From Janthinobacterium lividum (GTDB taxonomy: Bacteria; Pseudomonadota; Gammaproteobacteria; Burkholderiales; Burkholderiaceae_D), in NCBI RefSeq assembly GCF_011601275.1, contig NZ_JAAOLY010000004.1:186001-250000 (forward strand): a DNA stretch of 64,000 nucleotides, given 5' to 3'. The number at the start of each line of letters is the position of its first letter. The stretch's first letter is position 1. Shown here piece by piece: positions 50,101 through 59,152 of the stretch. The translations under genes were made by a program, and so were the position numbers. The notes beneath the pieces are model-generated. The model worked only from the letters and a program-made list of their open reading frames with translations, ran no database searches and had not been told where the DNA came from.

Positions 50101-52895
50101 ACAACAAGGGCCTGTTGATTTGCGACGTCAAGGCGCCCGCCAGCGGCAATCTGATTTTGCGCGCCAGCACGCAGGATGCATCCGGCAACGCGGCCGTCGC
50201 CAACCGCGAAACCTGGGTGGCCGGCAGCGGCGACTGGTGGTTCAATGCCAGCGACAATGACCGCATCGACGTGCTGCCGGAAAAGAAACGCTATGAACCG
50301 GGCCAGGAAGCGAGCTTGCAGGTGCGCATGCCGTTCCGCTCGGGCACGGCGCTGATCACGGTCGAGCGCGAAGGCATCCTCGACACCTATGTGCGCCAGC
50401 TCAATGGCCGGGAACCGGTGGTGAATATCCCGGTCAAACCGAATTACGCGCCGAATGTGTATGTGTCCGTGTTTGTCGTGCGGGGCAGGGTCGATGGCGT
50501 GCAGCCGACGGCCCTGGTCGACTTGGGCAAGCCGGCTTACAAGATGGGCATCGCGCCGCTGAACGTGGGGTGGCAGGCGCATGAGCTGAACGTCATGGTG
50601 GTGTCGGACAAGGAGGTGTACAAGACGCGTGACAAGGCGGAGGTGTCCGTGCGCGTGCGCCGCGCCGATGGCAAGCCGTTGCCGGCCGGCGCCGAAGTGG
50701 CGCTGGCGGCCGTCGACACGGGACTGCTGGAACTGATGCCCAACGATAGCTGGAAATTGCTCGATGCCATGATGGCGCAGCGCAGCCTGCAGGTGGAAAC
50801 GGCGACGGCGCAGATGCAGGTGATCGGCAAGCGCCACTTCGGCCGCAAGGCCTTCCCGGCCGGTGGTGGCGGCGGCAAGGGCGCCAGCCGCGAACTGTTC
50901 GACACTTTGCTGTTCTGGAAGGGTACCGTCAAGCTCGACGCCAAGGGCGAGGCGACAGTCCAGGTGCCGCTCAACGATTCGCTGACGGCGTTCCGCATCG
51001 TCGCCATCGCCAGCGCCGGCAAGAAATTGTTCGGCACGGGCAGCACGGACATCCGCAGCTCGCAAGACTTGATACTGATGTCGGGCTTGCCGACTCTCGT
51101 GCGCGAAGGCGACCAGCTGCGCGCCGGATTTACGGTGCGCAACACCTCGGCCGCCTCCTTGAGCGTGGACCTGAACGCCAGCGCGGCCGGCAAGGCCTTG
51201 CCGCGCCAGAGTTTAACGTTGGCGGCGGGCGAAGCGCGCGAAGTGGGATGGGATTACCAGGTGCCGCTCGGCGCGCAGCAGATTGTGTGGGAGATCGGCG
51301 CCAAGGCGGGTAGCCATACCGATAAACTGAAAATCACGCAAAAGGTGGGCCAGGCCACGCCCGTGCGCACCTACCAGGCTACCTTGCAGCAGGTCGACAA
51401 ACCCATCAATATGTCCGTGCAGATGCCGGCCGGCGCCTTGCCGGGCCGGGGCGGCATCCAGACCAGCTTTGTCGCCAAGCTCGGTGGCGAGCTGCCTGGC
51501 GTGCGCGAGTACATGGCCGCCTATCCGTACACCTGCTTCGAGCAAAACACGTCGAAAGCCATCGCCCTGCAAGACGAGGAGGCGTGGAACAAGCTGGCCG
51601 CCAGCCTGCCCGCCTACCTGGACAGCGACGGCATGCTGAAATACTTTCCCATCATGGAGCAGGGCAGCGACAGCCTGACGGCGTATGTGCTGTCGGCAAC
51701 CCGGGAAGCTGGCTATGCAATTCCGGAACAGACGAAGAACCGCATGGAAGCAGCCTTGACGGCCTTCGTGCAGGGCCGCATCGTGCGCCGTTCCGCACTG
51801 GACACGACCGACTTGGCCGTGCGCAAGCTCGCCGCCCTGGAAGCGCTGTCGCGTTCGAACAAGGTTCCGCCCGATGCGCTGGAAAGCATCAGCATCAACC
51901 CGAACCTGTGGCCCACCTCGGCCGTCATCGACTGGAGCTTGTTGCTGCAACGCACGCCAGGCCTGGCGCGCCGCGATGCGCTGCTGGCCGAGGCGCAGCA
52001 GATTTTGCGCAGCCGTTTGAACTTCCAGGGCACGACCATGGGCTTTTCCACCGAGCGCAAAGATAACTGGTGGTGGCTGATGGTGTCCGGCGACGTCAAC
52101 GCCAACCGCCTGTTGCTGGCCGTGATGGACAACCCGGCGTGGAAGGATGACATCGGCCGCCTCGTGCGCGGCAGCATGGGCCGCCAGAAGAAGGGCCGCT
52201 GGGATACGACGGTAGCCAACGCCTGGGGCACCCTGGCCATCAATAAATTCTCGGCCAAGTTCGAAGCCACGCCAGTGACGGGCGCCAGCGCCGTCAAGCT
52301 GGGCGGCGATACGCAAGCGCTTGTGTGGAATGGCGCGGCGAAAGTGGGACCCGTGCTGCAAGCATGGCCGAAAGGCACGGATACCCTGGGCCTGGCGCAC
52401 AGCGGCACGGGCAAGCCTTGGGCCACCGTGCAAAGCCTGGCGGCCATCCCGCTCAAGGCACCCTTGTCCAGCGGCTACACGATCAAGAAAACTATTACGC
52501 CGGTGGAACAGAAGACGGCGGGTGCATGGTCGCGCGGCGACGTCTACCGCGTGCGCCTGGACTTGTCCGCCCAGGCGGACATGAGCTGGGTGGTGGTCGA
52601 CGATCCGATTCCCGCCAGCGCCACCGTGCTGGGCAATGGCCTGGGCCGCGATTCGCAGCTGATGACGGCCGGCGAAAAGTCCACTGGCTGGGTCTGGCCG
52701 ACGTTCGAGGAGCGGGCCTTCGACGCCTTCCGTGCCTATTACGCGTTCGTGCCGAAGGGTAACTGGAGCGTGGAATACACGGTGCGCTTGAACAATGCCG
52801 GGGATTTCAGCCTGCCAGCCACGCGCATCGAAGCCATGTATTCGCCCGAGATGTTTGGCGAGTCGCCGAACGCGAACGTTAAGGTGGCGCAGTGA
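47151..52895 (+). CDS. Bacterial alpha-2-macroglobulin (YfhM-like)
   Basis: This very large (1914 aa) exported protein is a bacterial alpha-2-macroglobulin, a trap for foreign proteases in the periplasm. It has a signal peptide (LCLLLSLGLAMPAWA), a series of MG beta domains, a glycine-rich segment near 830-850 (GNGGRAGGG) and a GGGGGKGASRELFDTLLFWKG region before the ANA domain. The thioester motif is CFEQ, with Cys near residue 1462. The start is GTG behind AAGGAG (47139-47144). It overlaps pbpC as GTGA, the standard pairing: trap plus peptidoglycan repair. Confidence 0.92.
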   Translation: MPDLPRVFSFPPSGKLGTLCLLLSLGLAMPAWADSGVSLFSPSGTVKAVRQVRVQFATPMVPFGDMGLPAPFAIDCGKAEPAMVAGAGRWADERNWNFDFERDLLAGVACSFTLKPGLKDQAGQALQGTASYRFSTGGPAIVEAVPYDGQPYIDENQIFVLGLDAAPNEASVAANAYCRADGINEKIPVRLLKGKELEQVLTLRKSFLDRYLSVYFKKRGVVWKVGMPVASKGAPPLPVTVLQCKRSFPANAKVSLVWGEGIASASGIATEKAQTLQFKTRPDFTAKFSCERSNPKEQCIPFLPMRVQFSAPVSAAQVRAMTLKGGGKTYAPTISKEEEKAEFLYSAAFNGPFPVQSSFVLSLPPKLTDDAGRALLNRARFPMTVRTGEQPPLLKFPAPFGIIEAKGDGLLPVTVRNIEPVLSGKEVAQPSAAATGATLRVPDNDDKFIIDWMQRLAGNGDGGEYWQPYAQYAGNMSKSVLAGASGTRPISLPRPEGKKTFEVIGIPLQKPGFYVVELASPILGKVLLGKPTTAYIRTAALVTNLAAHFKHGAQSSLVWVTSLDKGAPVAKAQVAVRDCAGKLLWQGATGADGVAHIPGELANSSCKNNGRYFISARSGGDMTFTLSDWVGGIEAWRFNLPTDDTRADNTLLATVFDRTLLRAGETVHMKHFIRKHTGEGMSLVDKNNGPGSATSVVITHQGSDQNYQLPLRWSASGTAESDWVIPADAKQGEYSVTMAGRPSGSFRVEAFRVPTMKAVLQGPKAPAVQAKQVALDAQITYLAGGAATNAPVKLRTVLQDKSVTFADYPDVSFSNGDVKEGLVKQGTGYDDDEGEWQDEGNGGRAGGGATAARTQSLTLDKAGGARIVIDQLPQLSTPRDLVAEMAFQDANGETASVATRVPLWPSNYVIGIKPDAWALSKDAFKFTVAVLGTNGKPVANASVAVDFFQRNSYSHRRRLIGGFYAYENSSEVVKLGPACSGKTDNKGLLICDVKAPASGNLILRASTQDASGNAAVANRETWVAGSGDWWFNASDNDRIDVLPEKKRYEPGQEASLQVRMPFRSGTALITVEREGILDTYVRQLNGREPVVNIPVKPNYAPNVYVSVFVVRGRVDGVQPTALVDLGKPAYKMGIAPLNVGWQAHELNVMVVSDKEVYKTRDKAEVSVRVRRADGKPLPAGAEVALAAVDTGLLELMPNDSWKLLDAMMAQRSLQVETATAQMQVIGKRHFGRKAFPAGGGGGKGASRELFDTLLFWKGTVKLDAKGEATVQVPLNDSLTAFRIVAIASAGKKLFGTGSTDIRSSQDLILMSGLPTLVREGDQLRAGFTVRNTSAASLSVDLNASAAGKALPRQSLTLAAGEAREVGWDYQVPLGAQQIVWEIGAKAGSHTDKLKITQKVGQATPVRTYQATLQQVDKPINMSVQMPAGALPGRGGIQTSFVAKLGGELPGVREYMAAYPYTCFEQNTSKAIALQDEEAWNKLAASLPAYLDSDGMLKYFPIMEQGSDSLTAYVLSATREAGYAIPEQTKNRMEAALTAFVQGRIVRRSALDTTDLAVRKLAALEALSRSNKVPPDALESISINPNLWPTSAVIDWSLLLQRTPGLARRDALLAEAQQILRSRLNFQGTTMGFSTERKDNWWWLMVSGDVNANRLLLAVMDNPAWKDDIGRLVRGSMGRQKKGRWDTTVANAWGTLAINKFSAKFEATPVTGASAVKLGGDTQALVWNGAAKVGPVLQAWPKGTDTLGLAHSGTGKPWATVQSLAAIPLKAPLSSGYTIKKTITPVEQKTAGAWSRGDVYRVRLDLSAQADMSWVVVDDPIPASATVLGNGLGRDSQLMTAGEKSTGWVWPTFEERAFDAFRAYYAFVPKGNWSVEYTVRLNNAGDFSLPATRIEAMYSPEMFGESPNANVKVAQ

Positions 52896-55003
52896 AAGCT
52901 AAGGTTTTACTGATGGGCTGCCTGCTGGCCAGCCCGGTCTTTGCCGAGGCGCTCCTGACGCCGTCCCAGGTGCAGGCCGCCTATCGCAGTTCGGAAGCGC
53001 AGTTGCTGGACCGCAGCGGCGCGCCGCTGCAATCGTTGCGCGTGGACATGAAGGTGCGGCGCTTGCCGTGGGTGCCGCTGGCCGACATCTCGCCCGCCGT
53101 GCAGCAGGCCGTGCTGTTGGCGGAAGACCAGCGCTTCATGCGTCATGGCGGCGTGGACGTGTCCGCGCTGGCCACGGCCGCCTGGGACAATCTGTTTTCA
53201 AAAAAGCCCCGGGGCGCTTCGACCATCACCATGCAGCTGGCGGGCCAATTGGATGCGGACTTGCAGGCGTCCTCGGGCGGGCGCAGCCTGCGCCAGAAAT
53301 GGGACCAGATGCGTGCCGCCCAGGCTATCGAGGATAGCTGGAGCAAGGCGCAGATTTTTGAAGCCTATTTGAACCTCGTATCGTTCCGCGGCGAACTGCA
53401 AGGCATCGCGTCCGCCTCGTACAGCCTGTTCGGCAAGGCGCCTTCCGGCCTGAACCAGACGGACGCCATCATCCTGGCCAGTCTCGTGCGTGCGCCGAAC
53501 GCGCCGCCGGCCGCCGTCACGCGGCGCGCCTGCGCGCTGGCGAAAGAGTGGCGCATGGACAGCAGCTGCCAGCTGATCGGCCAGCGCGTGCAAACGGCCC
53601 TGCAGCGCAACGCGTTGTATGCGGAACTGGCGCCGGCGCCGCAAGTGGCGCAGCAACTGCTGAAGCAGCCGGGTGAGCAGGTCGCCAGCACGCTCGATGG
53701 TCCCTTGCAGCGTTTCGCGCAGGAAAACCTGCGCCAGCAACTGGCGTCCTTGCGCGAGCGCAATGTCAACGATGGCGCCATCATCGTGCTCGACAACCGC
53801 AGCGGCGAGATTCTCGCGTATGTCGGCAATGCGGGCGGCAGCCACGTCGATGGCGTGACGGCCCTGCGCCAGGCGGGATCGACATTAAAACCGTTCTTGT
53901 ATGAACTGGCCATCGAGCGTCGGCTGATGACGGCCGCGTCCGTCATGGACGACTCGCCGCTCGATGTCGCCACGGCGTCCGGCATGTATGCGCCGCAAAA
54001 CTACGACCGCAACTTCAAGGGTTACGTCAGCGCCCGCACCAGCCTGGCCAGCTCCCTGAACATTCCCGCCGTGCGCACGGTGCTGCTGACGGGGCAGGAC
54101 GGCTTTTATAACCGCCTCAAGGAAGTGGGCCTGTCCAGCCTGACGGAACCGGCCGAGTACTACGGCCCCTCGCTGGCGCTGGGCTCGTCCGAAGTGACCT
54201 TGCTGGAACTGGCCAACGCCTACCGCGCGCTGGCCAATGGCGGGCTGTACAGCACGGCCAGCCTGCAGCCTGGCCAGGCTGGCAAGGACCGGCGCCGTGT
54301 GATGGAGCCGGGCGCCGCCTTCATCGTCGGCGATATCCTGGCCGACCGCGCCGCGCGCAGCATGACGTTTGGCTTGCGCAACGAGCTGGGGACGAATTTC
54401 TGGAGCGCCGTCAAGACGGGCACGAGCAAGGACATGCGCGACAACTGGTGCATGGGCTACTCTGCGCGCTACACGGTGGGTGTATGGGTGGGCAATTTCG
54501 ACGGCAAGCCCATGTGGGACGTGTCGGGCGTGACGGGCGCCGCGCCCGTGTGGCGCGACGTCATGGATTACCTGCACAAGAACGTGCCCAGCCACGCCCC
54601 GAAAGCGCCATCAGGCGTGTTGCAGCAGATGGTGGCGTACCAGCCCGCACTGGAAGCGCCGCGCCGCGAATGGTTTATCGCCGGCACGGAAAGCCCCGTC
54701 ATCGCCGTCTTGGGCGACACCGTGAAGCCGCCCGCCATCGTGTATCCGGCCGAGGACAGCATCCTCGCCATCGACCCCGACATCCCGCCCGCCCTGCAGC
54801 GCGTCTTCTTCCAGGCCCAGGGCAGCCGCGACTTGCGCTGGGTGCTCGACGGCAAGGACCTGGGCGCGGCCCTTGACAGCATCAGCTGGCGCCCCATGCC
54901 GGGCAAGCATGCGCTGGCCCTCGTCGACGATGCTGGCAAGACGGTGGCGAAGGTTACGTTCCAGGTGCGGGGGAATGCGCTGGCATCGCTTGCCGCACAC
55001 TGA
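52892..55003 (+). CDS. pbpC: Penicillin-binding protein 1C
   Basis: The 703-residue protein joins a glycosyltransferase domain (EDQRFMRHGGVD; GASTITMQLAGQL) to a transpeptidase domain (active Ser330 in STLK, SSLN, KTGTS) and the C-terminal BiPBP domain typical of PBP1C. It builds peptidoglycan strands at the inner membrane. GTG 52892 overlaps the macroglobulin stop. The last residues are unremarkable and its stop is 2 bp from the convergent tla3 gene. Confidence 0.93.
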   Translation: MKAKVLLMGCLLASPVFAEALLTPSQVQAAYRSSEAQLLDRSGAPLQSLRVDMKVRRLPWVPLADISPAVQQAVLLAEDQRFMRHGGVDVSALATAAWDNLFSKKPRGASTITMQLAGQLDADLQASSGGRSLRQKWDQMRAAQAIEDSWSKAQIFEAYLNLVSFRGELQGIASASYSLFGKAPSGLNQTDAIILASLVRAPNAPPAAVTRRACALAKEWRMDSSCQLIGQRVQTALQRNALYAELAPAPQVAQQLLKQPGEQVASTLDGPLQRFAQENLRQQLASLRERNVNDGAIIVLDNRSGEILAYVGNAGGSHVDGVTALRQAGSTLKPFLYELAIERRLMTAASVMDDSPLDVATASGMYAPQNYDRNFKGYVSARTSLASSLNIPAVRTVLLTGQDGFYNRLKEVGLSSLTEPAEYYGPSLALGSSEVTLLELANAYRALANGGLYSTASLQPGQAGKDRRRVMEPGAAFIVGDILADRAARSMTFGLRNELGTNFWSAVKTGTSKDMRDNWCMGYSARYTVGVWVGNFDGKPMWDVSGVTGAAPVWRDVMDYLHKNVPSHAPKAPSGVLQQMVAYQPALEAPRREWFIAGTESPVIAVLGDTVKPPAIVYPAEDSILAIDPDIPPALQRVFFQAQGSRDLRWVLDGKDLGAALDSISWRPMPGKHALALVDDAGKTVAKVTFQVRGNALASLAAH

Positions 55004-55005
55004 GA

Positions 55006-56745
55006 TCAGTTCGACGGATAATTTGCCGGGTCGATGGCTGGCGTGGCGTAATGCCGCAGCACATCTCCGCCGTGCGGATGCTTTTGCGTGCGGCGTTTTT
55101 CGTCCGATGGCGGGCTGACCAGCACGATGCTTGCTTCGTCCGGATTGCGCAGGTTCACCACGGCGCTGACGCCGCCATCGCGGTAGCTGCCCATCACGGC
55201 TATGGCCATCTGCACGAACAGCGTGGCTGCCCCAGTGTTGCCCAGGCGTTGATCCGTGTCTATCCATTGCGCCGTGTTGCCGCTGTCGAGTTCCGTGCCG
55301 CCATCTTCCGCATGTTTCAGCAAGGTCTTGTGCAATGCAAGCAGCTGCGCCTGATTGCCACCGGTGGCGGCGACCAGGCGCGCCGGCGCGGCGGGACGCT
55401 CGGCTTCCGGCAAGCTGTGCAAGGCTTGCCGCCAGCCTGCCTGCAAGGCTTGTTCGCGCTGGTCGCGCCGCACGAGCGGTTTGCCGTGCTCATCTGTCAT
55501 CTTGACGAAGGTAGGCCGGTGGATGAAGCCGAAGGTGGGCAGGCGGTCCAGCTGGGCCAACTGCTCCTTGTTGAAGGGCAAGGGAAACCAGGGCGTGGGT
55601 TGCCAGTCTTTTGGCGGGTGATACGTTTTGTGCTTGAGCCTGTCGACCATGCTGAAACTGCCCGTATCACGGATGTCGGGGCGCTGCGCGAATTGCGCGG
55701 CGACGGGCAGCCATTCTGCGATTGAGGGCTGGCGCTGGGTGAAGGCCGTCGGGTCTTCCTTCTTGCGCGGGTGCGGCACGGCCCGCATCAATTCGTCATA
55801 CGCCAGATACAGGCGCCGCGCCACACCGTAGGTATTCAAGTCATCGACGCTGTCTTCGGGCGGCGCGTCATCGTAGGCGAACTTCCGTACGGCCTCAATG
55901 CGCTCGCGCCGCGCCAGCACGAAGAGGGCGGAGGCGTCAGGCATTTCGGGGATGTAGCGGCCGTCCTTTATGAGTCGGGGAGATCCGTCGGGCCGATACA
56001 AATTGCGCGTGGGCATGCTGTCTTCGGAATTGAGCACGATGTAGGGCACGTCGGGATGGGCATCGAAAAAGGCGAATACATCTCCCAAGATACGGTCCGG
56101 GTTTTCGCTGAAGCGACGAGGGCCGGCGACAAACAGATGCCAGTGCAGACCAGAAGGTGCGGCACCTGCGGCCAAGCCTATTGTCGGCGAGTCGGGCCTG
56201 TCCAGCATGCGTGAGTTGTAGATCTGTGACTCAGCATTAAACACGGGTACACCGAAATACATAGGAATGTACTTCGCGCCATTTTCCAGCGCATCGCCCC
56301 CACGGCTGCCCGATATTCCAGATCTTTCTCTCGAATTCCAAGGATATTTTTGACTATCCTGCTCGCGGATACTGGCATATGCATTTCCCTTTTGCAGTGC
56401 GTCCCATAAATTGCCCTGTCGGTATTTGTCCAGCGTGACGCCGAGGCCGATCACTTCCAAGACATACTCGCGTTTGTCCTGCTCGTTGGGTGTCGCCTGC
56501 TGTACTTGCAGCTTTGCGACGGCCACAGGCTTGGACGAATGCAGCCAGCGAGAACCGAGCAATGTGGCAGCTACAATGGGTGGGATGAGCAAGAGCCATT
56601 GCAGGTGCTGCCATATTTTGCTGCTCATCGTGCGCTCCAGTAAGGAATGTGATTGGATGATCAATAAAGACCCAAGCAGTAGCAGTGCCAGTGCACCAAG
56701 GCCAGCGCCAAGTGGATACTTGAAGCGTAGAAGCAAGTTTTTCAT
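55006..56745 (-). CDS. tla3: Type VI lipase adapter Tla3 (DUF2875)
   Basis: The 579-residue protein has two N-terminal membrane helices (LGALALLLLGSLLIIQ, WLLLIPPIVAATLLG) and the DUF2875 domain (YVLEVIGLGVTLDKYRQGNLW, FDAHPDVPYIVLNSED, PTFGFIHRPTFV). In Pseudomonas Tla3 delivers the lipase Tle3 to the VgrG spike. Its ATG overlaps the tle3 stop as ATGA (56742-56745), so both are made together. No VgrG, PAAR or Hcp gene is nearby; the secretion machine must be elsewhere. Confidence 0.85.
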   Translation of the reverse strand: MKNLLLRFKYPLGAGLGALALLLLGSLLIIQSHSLLERTMSSKIWQHLQWLLLIPPIVAATLLGSRWLHSSKPVAVAKLQVQQATPNEQDKREYVLEVIGLGVTLDKYRQGNLWDALQKGNAYASIREQDSQKYPWNSRERSGISGSRGGDALENGAKYIPMYFGVPVFNAESQIYNSRMLDRPDSPTIGLAAGAAPSGLHWHLFVAGPRRFSENPDRILGDVFAFFDAHPDVPYIVLNSEDSMPTRNLYRPDGSPRLIKDGRYIPEMPDASALFVLARRERIEAVRKFAYDDAPPEDSVDDLNTYGVARRLYLAYDELMRAVPHPRKKEDPTAFTQRQPSIAEWLPVAAQFAQRPDIRDTGSFSMVDRLKHKTYHPPKDWQPTPWFPLPFNKEQLAQLDRLPTFGFIHRPTFVKMTDEHGKPLVRRDQREQALQAGWRQALHSLPEAERPAAPARLVAATGGNQAQLLALHKTLLKHAEDGGTELDSGNTAQWIDTDQRLGNTGAATLFVQMAIAVMGSYRDGGVSAVVNLRNPDEASIVLVSPPSDEKRRTQKHPHGGDVLRHYATPAIDPANYPSN

Positions 56746-59060
56746 TTTGGGATGTCATCGCTGGCTTTATGAACGACCGGCGTGACGACAGACGTGGTGC
56801 GTCTGCCGTTGACTAGTTCACACACGACGGTGGAGGGCAGGCCGGCTTGCAGGGCTGGGACGCAGGCTGGTAGCTGCCCCGAACTGTAATAGTTTGCGTT
56901 TCCTTCTATGAGTTGCTTACGTGCTACTGGCTCGGCGGCCCAATAGATGGAAAAGTCCTCCATGAAAGCATCCCATCGCAATATCGATGAGCGTTCAGGT
57001 ATTTTCATGTCGTTTTGCAACCGCCAATCCGCCACCGCACACAAATACCGGTAAAACTGCGGGTCGCTGCTCGCCTTGCCGCCACCGATGGCCACGTCAT
57101 ATGCCGTCACGTTGCGGTGGTTTTCCGCGTTGCCGATGATGGCGCCATGGAAGGATTTGGGGCTGACCTCGTTCTGCCAGCGCTTGCGCGCCTCGTTCGG
57201 GGTTTCTTCGCGGTTGACAAGCAGCTTGTCGCCGCCACCCGGATGGCGGGAGACGCGGTCGATTTTGCATTGGTCGCCCGCTTCCTTGCCCAGGTTCAAG
57301 GCCTTTTCCACCTGATCGCGCTGGCCCGAGCCGAACATGCCGGCGGCGTATTCGGGGATGCGGTGCTGCAAGGGGCGTGGGTCGGCGATGATTTCCTGCT
57401 TGCGCATCCGCAAACCTTTCTTGCTGGTCACCGCGATGGCCGCGTCGATCGGATCGACTTCTTCGCACGGTCCCTGCTGGCCGCGCGGCAGCTTGGCCTG
57501 GTCGGAATCCCTCGGAAACTGCCCGGGTTTGACTTCGCCGCCGTCCAGTACGGCTTTCATGGGCACGCGCAGCGCTTCGCCATTGATCGTGCGCAAGCCT
57601 TCGCGCTGACCCGCTTCCGTGGAAAAGATATTCCATTTGCCGGGTTTGACGGGCGGCCATTGTGCCTCGTCATGGTTGCCACGGTGGCCCCGGTTGGCAC
57701 CGGCCACGTGGGCATGGTCGTCCTCGCTTTCCAGGCGCAGGGCGAAGTCGTGCGGCGGCAAGCCCACCAGCACCGGGCCGTTGTTCTTGCCAGCCGCGTC
57801 AAGGCGCTGTTTGATCGTAAACACTCGCTGGTAAAACCCTTTGCCCAGTTCCACCAGCGGCTGGCGGTGCTGGGATTCCTTGTCCCAGCAGGTGGGGCCA
57901 TCACCCCAGATGCTTTTGTCCGTCTTGCCCTTGGTTTTGGACAGGCCATGACCGTCGATGTGGTCGGGTATGCCCTGCCAGCCGATGCCCTGCATATTAT
58001 CCAGTGCCACCGTCATATCTTCGGGGCAAAAGTACAGGTAGACCTTGCCCCGGTTGTCGCGGTCCGCTTCCGCGCGCCATGCCGCCCCCGCCATGCCATG
58101 GCAGACGGCGTGATCCTTGATGTGCGCAAAGGCGGGTGTGGCGTGCTTTTTTGCCACTACGCCCTGCACGATCTGCGCCAGGGTTTGCAGGCGTGCATGC
58201 AGGGTCTGGCGGTTGTCGATGGCGTCGTACTGGCTTTCCATTGCCGCGTCCCTGCCGCCGCCGAAGATGCGGCTCGATTCCGCCGCACCAAAAAACATGG
58301 TCGTGTCTTCCACCAGGCTGTAGGGGGGATGCGTGAGAATCAGCGTGTCGGCGGGCCGCTTGCCTTCGTCAAGCAGGAAGGCTTGTGCCAGCAGCGAGAT
58401 CAAGCAGCCCTGGCTGTGCGCGACGATGGAGACCACGTCGTTGCTGTCGTAGTCGCGGATCATGGCAATCAGCGCTGCCAGGCGCTTGGCCGCCAGCACC
58501 ATGTACATGCGGCCCGGCGCCGTCATCAGCGGGCGCACGGCGTCGCCGCCCACATCGTAGGGCGAGAATAATCCCTTGTTCCACATGTCGGGCAGGGTAT
58601 TGGTGGCATTGCCGAAGGGGCCGCCGTTCTTCGACATATCCTTGTCCAGGCGGTTGCCGTAGCGGTCAGTGTTCTGGCCGTTGACCACTTTGCTGGAGTT
58701 GCTGCGTTCGCGAAAGCCCCAGTAAAACGGGATAACCGGGCTGTACGTCGTTTCATCAGGCTGGCGCTTGAAATACACATCGTCCGGATCGGCTATGATT
58801 TCACGCTTGTCGACCTCCTGCGGCAGGCGGTAGGTGGCCGGGGTGAACACGTGGCCGCCGCCATACATGCGCGCATCGAGTCCCTGGCAGAGTCCTTTTT
58901 CCACGGCGCCAAAGCTGGTACCGACGTCGTTAACGCCATGAATGATGATGACGTTGCCGGGCAGTTCAGGGCGGATGCGCACGATGGCGTCGTTGAGGCG
59001 GCCGCAATGGAGCAGGGCGGTACTCTTGCCGCTGGTGTAGGGAAGTTTGGGATACGCCAT
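56742..59060 (-). CDS. tle3: Type VI secretion lipase effector Tle3 (DUF3274)
   Basis: This 772-residue protein is a Tle3-family phospholipase, an antibacterial toxin acting in the periplasm of target cells. The alpha/beta hydrolase core starts with VIIIHGVNDVGTSFGAVE, and the nucleophile elbow AHSQG places Ser216. The DUF3274 part follows (about 560-770; NVTAYDVAIGGGKASSDPQFYRYLCAVADW). It has no signal peptide, as expected for a type VI cargo. GGAG precedes ATG 59060. Adapter tla3 follows with overlap; a possible immunity gene precedes it. Confidence 0.85.
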   Translation of the reverse strand: MAYPKLPYTSGKSTALLHCGRLNDAIVRIRPELPGNVIIIHGVNDVGTSFGAVEKGLCQGLDARMYGGGHVFTPATYRLPQEVDKREIIADPDDVYFKRQPDETTYSPVIPFYWGFRERSNSSKVVNGQNTDRYGNRLDKDMSKNGGPFGNATNTLPDMWNKGLFSPYDVGGDAVRPLMTAPGRMYMVLAAKRLAALIAMIRDYDSNDVVSIVAHSQGCLISLLAQAFLLDEGKRPADTLILTHPPYSLVEDTTMFFGAAESSRIFGGGRDAAMESQYDAIDNRQTLHARLQTLAQIVQGVVAKKHATPAFAHIKDHAVCHGMAGAAWRAEADRDNRGKVYLYFCPEDMTVALDNMQGIGWQGIPDHIDGHGLSKTKGKTDKSIWGDGPTCWDKESQHRQPLVELGKGFYQRVFTIKQRLDAAGKNNGPVLVGLPPHDFALRLESEDDHAHVAGANRGHRGNHDEAQWPPVKPGKWNIFSTEAGQREGLRTINGEALRVPMKAVLDGGEVKPGQFPRDSDQAKLPRGQQGPCEEVDPIDAAIAVTSKKGLRMRKQEIIADPRPLQHRIPEYAAGMFGSGQRDQVEKALNLGKEAGDQCKIDRVSRHPGGGDKLLVNREETPNEARKRWQNEVSPKSFHGAIIGNAENHRNVTAYDVAIGGGKASSDPQFYRYLCAVADWRLQNDMKIPERSSILRWDAFMEDFSIYWAAEPVARKQLIEGNANYYSSGQLPACVPALQAGLPSTVVCELVNGRRTTSVVTPVVHKASDDIPK

Positions 59061-59152
59061 CGCCGCTCCATGCTGACCAGACAGTTCAGTGTAGAGGAGC
59101 GGGACTGCGGATTAATTGCGTTTACGCAAGCATTGCTGGAAAGAAGGCCGTC

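Noticed and set aside
48153-51065. A 970-codon open frame on the minus strand inside the macroglobulin gene
   Set aside because: GC-rich antisense shadow: His/Arg/Ala-rich product without any domain, fully inside a well supported gene. The same holds for long frames at 620-2473, 14390-16201 and 27631-30387 on the minus strand and 2547-3890 on the plus strand.
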